NCBI RefSeq assembly: GCF_021134715.1
Contig: NC_060024.1
Span: 10,664,001 to 10,728,000, forward strand
Length of the DNA: 64,000 nt
Reading direction: 5' to 3'
Origin: Daphnia pulex
Taxonomy: Eukaryota > Arthropoda > Branchiopoda > Diplostraca > Daphniidae
The notes beneath the pieces were generated by a model. That model was not told the origin of the DNA. It did no database searches and saw nothing but the letters and a program-made list of their open reading frames with translations. Positions 55,501-64,000 of the stretch are shown piece by piece (within the stretch, counting starts at the first letter, position 1; the number at the start of each line of letters is the position of its first letter). The translations under genes and the position numbers were made by a program.

Positions 55501-55935
55501 AACACGTCCCGTTCTCACCCAACCTCTACACCACTGCATGACACGTTTTATGTAATGATCTCCGTGACCTTCGAATGTGAAGGACAGGCGGACTGCCCTT
55601 TCTCTTTGCAGGTTGAAGTTTCTGGGGATGGGTCTACAACAACCAATATCAAAATTAATCAAAATGAAAATGGTTATATGTAACACATCCCATTCTCACC
55701 CAACCTCTTTTTGACAAGTTTTACGTGCCTTTCCTTTTGCAGGTTGTCGTTGCTGGGGATGGGTCTACAACAACCAATATCAAAATGAATACCAAATGGT
55801 TATGTAACACCAAATGGTTATCCCGTTCTCACCCAACCTCTACACCACTGCATGACAAGTTTTACGTGCCTTTCCTTCTGCAGGTTTACGTTGCTGGGGA
55901 TTGGAACCAATATAAAAATTAATACCAAATGATTA
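55501..55935 (+). repeat. Three-copy tandem repeat
   Basis: Three units begin near 55508, 55686 and 55831. Each opens with CCCATTCTCACCCAACCTCT or a close variant and contains GACAAGTTTTACGTGCC or a variant, GCAGGTT, GCTGGGGAT and ACCAAT. Units are about 145-180 bp and differ by internal deletions. They contain acceptor-like TTTGCAG sites but no coding frame. Confidence 0.8.
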
Positions 55936-58900
55936 TGGCTTAAAACTCACTTTATACCAATTGAAATTAACAATGGCTCCTAAACTTTTCAGAAAGGTTT
56001 TCTACCTAATTAGACTTCATCATCTTGAATTATTACCACAGTAATAAAAAGAAACATTGGTTGAAATAATTACCTTGCAAATAGAAATTCCTTGGTTTTG
56101 GATGGTTTTGGAAGACAGCTTGCAAATTTGCAATATGGATTGGGCCATTTTATCTGTTGGTCACGAGCACTCTGCAAATCAGTGCCCACAAAAATTTCAA
56201 AAGTTGCCTGAAAATATTTAGTCAAGAATACAAGGTCATTAGCTAAATGTTATGTTATCTATTTATTAAATAGAGTTTAACCGTCGAAAGTTTTGCCAAG
56301 CCACCTTTAAGAATCAAGGCCAATAATATCGATGTACAACAGGCACAATTTCTTTTAAAAATCACATTCACTAATCCTGTAAAGATCTAGCCAAATTCTC
56401 TTAGCTAGCCTCTAATATATTTAGCGTTCAACTAAAGATTATACAAAGCAATACAAACCGGGACGAGCCATAGTACGGGTAATGCTGTAACATTGTAGCT
56501 TTATGATAAATTTTTTTATGTATAAAATGCAATTTGTGTTAAAATCTCGAAAAAGCACATCCGAGTTCGACCTGAAAAATCACGAAATGAAACCTGAATG
56601 TCCATGTCCATGATTAAAATTATCACGCCACTTCACAGCACACCTTCTTACCATTATTGGTGCTGTTTTTCTACCAATTGGTTAGCGACCGCGATCGACA
56701 GATTGGATGTTCCTCACGAAATCTTTAAAAATCGGACAGTATTTTTTAAAAAAGAAAAGAAAAATACCGCATCCGTACCCCTTCTTATTTTCCACCAGTT
56801 GACATCTATTTCTGCGACCCCATATTCTCATGGTTATTTTTTACCTGAAAACCATTAACGATTTAGTACGTGGTATGGTATCAGTTGACCCGAATAAATT
56901 TCTCTTGGACCTCTTATTAGGGCTTCACTGGTAGATAATTTAAAAGTAGTCTACAATCAACACGAGCAAACAAGACAAAATATTTTGAGAGTAGCTGCAG
57001 AACTTAACCACAGGAGTTTGTCAGTTTGACTCGCGTTTTTTTTTTCCAGCTGTGATGTCCTCTGCTTCTTCGACGATTTCCGAATCCGTTAGCTTCATCT
57101 GACTGAAGAAGATTTAGACGCTCAGTTCTTCAAAGAGCACTTCCATTTTGGCAATGCTCGACGTCATACAGCGTACCAGTATGGAAAACTGTTCTACCAT
57201 AACCAACAATGATATTAGCGATTCGACATTCAACTAAGAATGAATTTAGCGGTACCCACCCCGCTATTTACATCGTCGTTCTTTGCTTCTCCGTTCTTTT
57301 CTTCTTCTTGATCAAGACGTTGCTGGTCTTGATTATCGCGTGCATGGTGGAGACGATCAACAAACACAACACAGCTTCTGTCAAACCAAGAACATGAATC
57401 ATTAGCAGTTGACAAGACGGGTGCCATTCAGAAATATCTACCTTGACGGCACTATAAACTCTCGAGTCTGCTGATTCAAGAGAATCAGTTTTTGAGCAAT
57501 AGTACTAACTAAGAGTTTGTGCCGGACGGTCTGTTTCATAAACAATGTTGTATAAATATGCTTGTTAATCAAGTTGTTATCTATACATATTTAATTAATG
57601 AATAACAATTTATAAAATGAAAACATTATATGGTTTTTTATACTTGTTTTATTTATTAAACAAACCGTCCGGTAAAAACTGCAGCCAGTCAAGCAGGGGG
57701 AGACACTGCCCGACTGACTCTACCAGGGAGATTACCCGGCCGTGGTTAAGAGAACCCGGAAAAAGAGCGAAGAGAGCTGAAGAGCAGTTATTATGAGAGC
57801 AATGCATCATGGTAGGCTTCCGGCTTAGACTCATGACCCTTCAACAGATTTCATCGAATCATGCGCCTTGCAAGTCCCCGTTCGACCAAACATCTCCCTT
57901 CCTCCTGGTTGTCGCAGCGAGTGAGTGACCACCGGCGGGCGTTGGTTAGTGGTTATTTAGGGAAACGGGGCCACTGAAGAAGGGAGCCCAGATATGCACC
58001 TGTAACTGAACGAAACACCAAGCATTACCTCAACACCTGTACAGGTAACAAGAGACGACATATCGACAAAATGCAGCCGATAAAACAAGACCGACAGCCA
58101 TCAGGCAACATTGACTAACCCAACTTTTCAACACGGCATATACTGCACGGACACAAATATAGGCAAATGACAAATTTAAGTGTGATGTTGAACTGCAAGT
58201 GTGAACAAGAATCCATTTCAGAGCATCTCTCAACTGGAAGGGACTGCAAAACCACTGTAGTCCAAACAGCAACACCGTAAACAGCTCAAACCGACCATGA
58301 ACTCCTACAAAGCAAAAGAACATTAATGAAACTATATGAAATGTGAAAAAGGGTACTGATAATAAAATTTACTTAATTTAAAATTAACAATTAATTTTAA
58401 TTGAAAAAGATACCAGAAAAGAATTATGTACATCTACTTCCAATATGTTATAAACTTGTTAATACTGAGTGGGAATTTTTGTTCTAGTTTGATGTGAAGG
58501 AAATTGTTAACTCAGTGAAAGGCTGAAAGCTGACCAACAATGTAGCTTCCTTTTGAAGAAACAATTATTTGGAAGAAAAAAATGTTACCCTTAATTTTCT
58601 TCATCACATAACTTGTCAGTTCAATCAAAATTAAAAAAAAAAAAAAAAAAAACTCAAGACTTCCCAAGTTACAACCAATAATATCAATCAAATTACCAAT
58701 TCAAGAAGTTTTCCTGCAGTAACACTAGGGATGGGATAACACCAGCTTGATAAACTGCATGCAGCACCTGCAGCTCAACAGGACTCGACCACACCTTTCC
58801 CCAGCTGGCTGCAACAAAAACAAAATTAATGATATGACTGCCATGAAGCTCAGACTTTGTCATGTTCTCAACTTCTACAACAGTTGAGCAAAGTGATCTC

Positions 58901-58974
58901 CATCTCTGATCTGAAAAATCAACTAATAAAACCTATTGCATTATTGCAGAGAAATTGATCAACAAAATTTACTT
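55936..58974. other. Intergenic region, possible transposon debris
   Basis: About 3 kb without an established gene. A short imperfect inverted repeat lies at 57522-57536 and 57658-57672 (CCGGACGGTCTGTTT against CCGGACGGTTTGTTT). A stretch near 57047-57205 reads LTEEDLDAQFFKEHFHFGNA with a stop nearby and may be decayed transposon coding sequence, but I cannot name a family. A run of about 20 A occurs near 58633. Confidence 0.5.
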
Positions 58975-59330
58975 TACTAGCTCTGAAGTGTTTCTGCACG
59001 AGATGAGACGTACAGCTAACAATGACCGACATTTCGACAAAATGGACAACAGTTTCGACCCACGTCGTTACATTATTTGGCCAAGTGAAACTATATGCCA
59101 AAATTGCCTGTAAATTCAGACAGAAACGTCATAGATAAAATTTCATGGCTGAAAATGAAGATTGACACTGTAATTACGTTATGAATTTGGAATACACTTT
59201 TGGTCAGCGTCTCGGAAACAAATGACAAATATTTCGTCCTCACGAAGACACTCGCGCCACCTGGTGGATGGGGGAAATCCATTTTAGCCACCTACCGACA
59301 GCCAAAAGATTCCCTCACGATAAACGAAGC
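58975..59330 (-). repeat. Reverse copy of the 370-400 bp inverted-repeat pair
   Basis: Reverse complement of 51395-51790 with scattered substitutions. On the minus strand it reads GGASVFVRTKYLSFVSETLT, matching the forward copy residue for residue at most places, then an acceptor-like site and TWPNNVTTWVETVVHF. Confidence 0.75.
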
Positions 59331-59649
59331 AAGAGCTAACTATTTTCACCACCAGGTTTTGCTAGCCAGTAGCCACCTTATCTGCCTTTATTTACATTTT
59401 CATAGAATCGTGTTACAATGTGTAGCGTACCAAGTTGTTACAATAAGTAAACAATAATGACTAATCTACAAAACAGAACATGTATAATTTAATTTCGTAA
59501 GATAGTCAGCTTCCCAGCTATTGGGTGTCTATTTTACGCGTGCTCCGTTGTAAGCTATCATCCATCAATTATTCTTTATCTTGCTATTAGCAAACTGATT
59601 TACAACACTGCGACAGATATCGTTCTGAGCGATAACACTGCATAGCAAA

Positions 59650-60221
59650 ATGCAGCTCACTATGATTCAAACACCAATATCTGCTGATGGCTCGCAGTCA
59701 ACTAGTTCTAACATGGATTTCATCCTCGAAAAAATCTGGAACAAACCAAATGCTCCTCTTGAAGAGTTCTTTGGTATTATTTTTTTTTCACCCACATATT
59801 AAATTTAGAGGAAACATGTTACCTATAATAAAAATATTCAATGCCCAATACATCTAGAAATGTGGTACAACGTTTTCTTGTGGGCAATGTTTTCTTCCAT
59901 CTTCATTCATTCCGTTGCTGCCATAATTGCATTTCTGACATTAAGGAAGCATGCAGTTGGAAGGTAAAATATACCTAAGCATTCCACATATTCTGTTACA
60001 ACTAAATATAATCTTTTGGCAATAGGTTTTACTCCATCATAATTCTTTTGATGGGAATTATCACACCTCTAACAACAGGTGCAGTGACAAGCGCAGTTGT
60101 GTCATTTGTGTATGAAAACTCAGGACTAGTCATGGCTAGATGGCATGTTGCACTTTGGGGTGTGGGACAAACATTCTGCAGTGCTTGTTTTGGCTTCACT
60201 AGAATTCTTGCAGTATTATAG
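59650..60221 (+). CDS. Tmem170: TMEM170 family membrane protein
   Basis: Small ER/nuclear-envelope membrane protein; vertebrate TMEM170A has been linked to ER sheet formation. Three exons join in phase: 59650-59773, 59858-59963 and 60026-60221, giving 141 residues. The family core begins EMWYNVFLWAMFSSIFIHS. Three hydrophobic segments follow, with TLRKHAVGRF between the first two and TTGAVTSAVVSFVYE after the second, ending GVGQTFCSACFGFTRILAVL. The N-terminal 40 residues are variable. It is convergent with Rpb3, with 188 bp between stop codons. Confidence 0.92.
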
Positions 60222-60409
60222 ATCACCAATGTATTTTTCATATTCACCATATTTTGCTGTGCTACATAAGTTCCTTTTTTACTCCATGTCCACCTGAGAT
60301 CTTATAAGACAAATTAAATAAGTTTGATGATATTCGGCTTTACTTAATTCTTCGTGTATTAATTGCATTAATACAAAACCATTACAATTATTTCGAACAA
60401 AATGGAAAA

Positions 60410-61483
60410 TCAGTTGATGGCGAGGGCATCGTTTTGCACTTCGTGGCTCAATTGGGTCTGCAAATCAGAAAGTTTCTTCTTGAGAATAGCGATTCCCATT
60501 AAGACAATATTTTCTGGTCGTAAAGATCCACAAGATTCCACGTTAACAAAAAATTTGTTAGGTTTGCCATCAGGATCGTATGGGGCTTCATCTAAAAATA
60601 AATAAATAAAAATTCAAATAAAACTAGTTAAACCATAAAAATTCGTTTAAAAATTACGTTGATCTGATTCGCCCAGCTCCGAATATTCACTCCTTGGCCA
60701 TTCTTCAGGTTTCGGGAACAAAGTATGCCTCAATGAATTATCAGGGTCGTACTCAAAGGCCACTCCAGCTGTTGGATTCCATTTTGCATGTTCTTTACCA
60801 AAACCTAAAAAAAAATATATATTTTCAAGAAGGAGAAACAAATTGAACTGCAACAAAATTTACCTTTCTTGGCATATGCCCGCATTTTGAGTTCTTGTCC
60901 TTTACGAAGCTTGACAATTAAAATTTCTAAAACAAACAAAAAAATTTATAATCAAACTCAGATTCCAAACTTTAGAAATGTTCTGCAGTACCATTATCAT
61001 TGTCATCTGGTGGCTCTTCATCCCGTTTGGAGGTAGCTGGAACCACTCTTGGATCAGTACTCTTTAGATCAGCAGTGGTGACATTGCGTGTAACATCCTC
61101 AGAACATTTAACATCCAAAGTGAACTCCACTGAGCAATCAACACAGAAATCTGGACAAGTGCAGTCTCTGGAATACTGCATCTTTTCAACAGAGTCATCA
61201 CTAGTCAGTGGAATAAGACCCACACGATGTGCCAAAAATTCATCAAACAAGACAGTGGAATTTGCTTCAAACTGGACCCAATCAATGGCTAATGTAGGGG
61301 TTTCAGCAATGAAGACTCGCCTCAGAGAGTTTGCTACACTGAAATGTGATAAAGGCATGATATAAATGTTCTCATTACCAACAATTTAAGTAAATACCTA
61401 AGGTCTGTGTCTGAAATCTGAAATTTAACATTTTCCTCTGTTAGTTCGGTCAATTTGAGATTTGGTTGATTGGCGTAGGGCAT
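60410..61483 (-). CDS. Polr2C: RNA polymerase II subunit RPB3
   Basis: Alpha-like subunit that pairs with RPB11 in Pol II assembly. Five exons join in phase: 61483-61398, 61338-60992, 60926-60864, 60804-60658 and 60591-60410. This gives 274 residues against 275 in human. The start [20 protein letters not shown] and the alpha-motif [20 protein letters not shown] are diagnostic. Cysteines 88, 90, 94 and 97 ([10 protein letters not shown]) form the RPB3 zinc site. The later blocks [18 protein letters not shown] and [17 protein letters not shown] are also conserved. Confidence 0.96.
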
Positions 61484-61595
61484 TCTTAAGTAAGTTGTAT
61501 TATTCAAAACAACAAACGTTAAGAATAATTACTTGCCGGCTTCTCGTTTCGACTCTCGCTTCCTTCTGCAAGTCTGCAACAAGCTAGCCCAAACA

Positions 61596-62221
61596 ATGAG
61601 TCGTGTACAAGAACCTCCTTATTCTGTCACCAGATGGCAGGTATTACGAAGGCTGTGCGGGAAAATTTCATTTTTCTAAAAATTGAAATTTTTTCTAAAA
61701 TTTTGGAAGTTTAATGTTGAAGATGTTGATTGCGTATTATTGGTTTGTAGATTTATTTTTTGATGAAAGAATTCGATACACCGTTTCCATTATTTAGAAA
61801 TTGTTTCGACTAAATATTGGGAAATATAAACCATGTTTTGTTTTCCTCTCCTATCGCGCATCAGAATGTGCGCCGCTTTTAACGGCTTAACCAACGTAAA
61901 TTGACTCACCAGACTGTTCATATTTATTTTGAAGTGCAATTCACTTTTTGAATACAGTGTTGAAATAGTTATTGTTTATATTTAGATATCATAACTTGGC
62001 TTTCTTCAGATTTTTAACTTGTGAAATTCTTTTCGGTTCAGGTGCGACGAAATGGCGTCAAACGAATCGTCCGATCCAAGGTCCAAAAAGTTACCGGTAT
62101 CGAAGGAAGTACAGGAAGTTCGCCATGATGGATTGAGGATCTGATGACACGTCACCCAATATTACGACATTCCAATTGCGCGGGTCCCAATCTGGAAGAA
62201 ACTTTGGCTAAACGCGGTTAA
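61596..62221 (+). CDS. Small spliced frame with internal TGA, unrecognised
   Basis: It diverges from Rpb3, with start codons 112 bp apart. Exon 1 (61596-61640) encodes MSRVQEPPYSVTRWQ. After an intron of about 400 bp ending TTTCGGTTCAG, exon 2 (from 62042) continues VRRNGVKRIVRSKVQKVTGI to a TGA at 62126-62128, 43 residues in all. The same frame stays open for 30 more codons (WIEDLMTRHPILRHSN onward) to TAA at 62219-62221. The basic first part and the open extension look coding rather than random. Options are a short 43-residue protein, stop readthrough or recoding, a nonsense-mutated gene, or chance. I know no family match. Confidence 0.35.
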
Positions 62222-63695
62222 CTGTTTAGAAAGAATTTTTTTTTTTTCAATCAACGAATAAAAATCTCATTCTAGATGACAGTTGTATGTTTGGCATCAC
62301 GGAAATATTACACAGCTAATGATATTAAAATAAAAAAAATGAAAAAATAAAAACTACACGCATATCATAATAATTAAATGATGAGAACCCAAAGTTATTT
62401 TTATCAAAATGTGGTGTACAGCCGGAAGTGTGGGAAATATAAGGAAACATAAAAAAAGAAATTTTTTGACATGTACATAAATTTAAAAAAACCCAAGGTT
62501 ACGTAAGGATAATGCAAAATTCCGCAATCTCTCTTTCTCAAAAAAAAGAAAGAAAAATCTAAATTTATACCAAATGAGTATCTGTTTGTTTTTTTCAATA
62601 CCGTATGCAAATTGTATGCATTATGCACATCGACGTCGGTTCTTTTTCACTTGAAAAAGAAAAATGAAGGAAACCAATACTCGAAGGTAATCATATCGTT
62701 TCTTGCCGTCCAGTTTTTGAATTCAAATTATCATTCAAAATCTACGAAACGGGATCAATTTTCATCGTAGAATAAAAAAGGAAAGCGAACAGAGTCGAGG
62801 GATCAAAAGTAATTTGAACATTGTACATCCCCCGCTGTATATTCCCCCCCCCCCAACACACCAGTAAACTTTGACTTTTTAAAATACAAAAACCAAAGAT
62901 TATGTCATCAAACGCGTCAAAAGCCATGTAATATTAAGGACTGAGCTGAGGAGGGACGATTGGGGCAAAGGTAGAGAGTAGGAGCTGCTAAATCCTTGCC
63001 ATTCGATATACTTAGTTTATAGGTGTCTACCTGGGGGGCTTCTCGAAGGAAATGCTAAACACACACGTAAAGCCATAGAGATATAAAGTTGGAGGAACTG
63101 GTATAAGGGGGAGGATGAGAGAACGGCCACTCAATATTATTCTAATTAGCGCACAATATTTCTGGAACCGAGGGTTATTATATAAGAGGAAAAGAAAAAA
63201 TATGTACAAAAAGATTACTATCATCTTTAAAAAAAAATCTTATCAGGCCCCAATGAAAGAAATATATGAATCAAAATTAAAATTTTTAAAAATTCGGCTT
63301 TTTATTTTGTTTGAAAAAACTTATATCAGCGCTGGCCTCCCTTAATTTGATTTTTTTTGTTTTTATTTTTATTATTTTTATTTTAATTTTCTTTACAAAC
63401 TGATTGAGAGAGATGTGTGACGAGTAAAAAAAAATGAGTCGGGGGAATAAAATGGAGTCCTCAAACTCAAAACTCCTCATGATAGAAAAAAAAGAGTTTA
63501 AACTTAATTCCCTCCGTTATTTTGTTTTACTTGGAAAAAAGAAAGAAAGTAAATTCGAATTGATAAGAACGGCTTTTGTATGTATAGCTGGGGGGCTGGG
63601 CAACGGTTGCGAAGGAGAATTTTCCCTTTTATCTTTTGAAATATTTCTAGAATAAGAAATAAAATAAAATAAAATAAAAAAATGGTAACTCGTAT
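62222..63695. other. AT-rich intergenic DNA and probable 3' UTR
   Basis: About 1.5 kb of very AT-rich sequence with a run of 11 C at 62844-62854. The right part is probably the long 3' untranslated region of the minus-strand gene ending at 63696. No coding signal was seen. Confidence 0.55.
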
Positions 63696-63937
63696 TTAGA
63701 TGTAGATGTTGGCGGACGCCAGTGCGGCGATCAATAGAGTGAGGAGCGAGTGACAGAGTAGCTGCTGCTGGGCCGGAGCTGAGTTGAGAACGGGCACGGC
63801 CGCGGCTACGAGTTTCTTGGTTTTCTCGACCTGGACGTCGGCGTAGTCTCCGGTGCCGGCCGCAGTGCGTGCTGCAACCCTCACTTCGTAAGTCGTATCC
63901 TGCTGCATTCCGGCGACTCTGTACGGCTGGCTGGGCA
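63696..63937 (-). CDS. Last exon of a fibronectin-III, GPI-anchored-type cell-surface protein (partial)
   Basis: Terminal exon after a TAAAACAG acceptor; the rest lies beyond the window. It encodes the end of a fibronectin type III domain (TTYEVRVAARTAAGTGDYAD, the classic last strands). A short linker with Lys-Lys and Ala/Pro/Gln follows. The C-terminus is hydrophobic, LLCHSLLTLLIAALASANIYI, with no charged residues after it, the form of a GPI-attachment signal. An Ig/FN3 adhesion molecule of neurons or glia is likely, but the specific gene cannot be told from this exon. A true C-terminal membrane anchor without cytoplasmic tail is the alternative. Confidence 0.7.
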
Positions 63938-64000
63938 CTGTTTTATGTCATCAAGTTAACGACAAAAACAAGAAAAAACAAAACACACACAGACGGATTT

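Noticed and set aside
57047-57205. Transposase fragment reading LTEEDLDAQFFKEHFHFGNA
   Set aside because: Too short and stop-interrupted to assign to any transposon family, so left only as possible debris.

Overview
This window is arthropod nuclear DNA. It is most likely from a branchiopod crustacean of the Daphnia type. That identification is an inference from three things: AT-rich, gene-dense sequence with many 55-90 bp introns, orthologues that read as arthropod, and two Tyr/Thr-rich secreted repeat genes of a sort I associate with Daphnia. No ribosomal RNA, mitochondrial or bacterial signal was seen.

Layout. Positions 1 to about 13,040 hold no gene I can establish; the stretch is rich in microsatellites and homopolymers and ends at an orthodenticle/Otx homeobox gene (+, 13,269-14,942). 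Convergent with it is Ehbp1 (-, 16,214-22,999), rebuilt here as 13 exons encoding NT-C2, CH and bMERB domains and a C-terminal CaaX-like tetrapeptide. Head to head with Ehbp1 is an unusual galectin (+, 24,073-26,492) with an N-terminal carbohydrate-recognition domain followed by a PGxxYP repeat and glycine-zipper-like segments. Thymidylate kinase (-, 28,131-29,165) and Zfpl1 (+, 30,175-31,288) form a divergent pair whose shared upstream region carries a hAT-like MITE. A complete axonemal inner-arm dynein heavy chain with about 52 exons fills 32,095-47,301 (+).

From 47.7 to 59.5 kb the window becomes accessory in character. It holds two tandem single-exon alpha-1,3-fucosyltransferases (GT10), a tandem pair of Tyr-rich secreted repeat genes in partial decay (53.5-55.35 kb, -), a three-copy tandem repeat, and two inverted copies of a roughly 370 bp repeat 7.5 kb apart that keep a matching open frame. 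The last part returns to housekeeping genes: a Tmem170 orthologue (+) convergent with the RNA polymerase II subunit Rpb3 (-), a small spliced frame interrupted by one TGA that diverges from Rpb3, and at the right edge the last exon of a gene on the minus strand that encodes the end of a fibronectin-III domain plus a GPI-type hydrophobic tail.

The genes do not form one pathway. Local organisation is by divergent pairs (Ehbp1/galectin, Dtymk/Zfpl1, Rpb3/small frame) and convergent pairs (otd/Ehbp1, galectin/Dtymk, Tmem170/Rpb3). Exon boundaries were set by GT-AG sites together with reading-phase continuity, and every reconstructed join given with coordinates was checked for phase except where stated.
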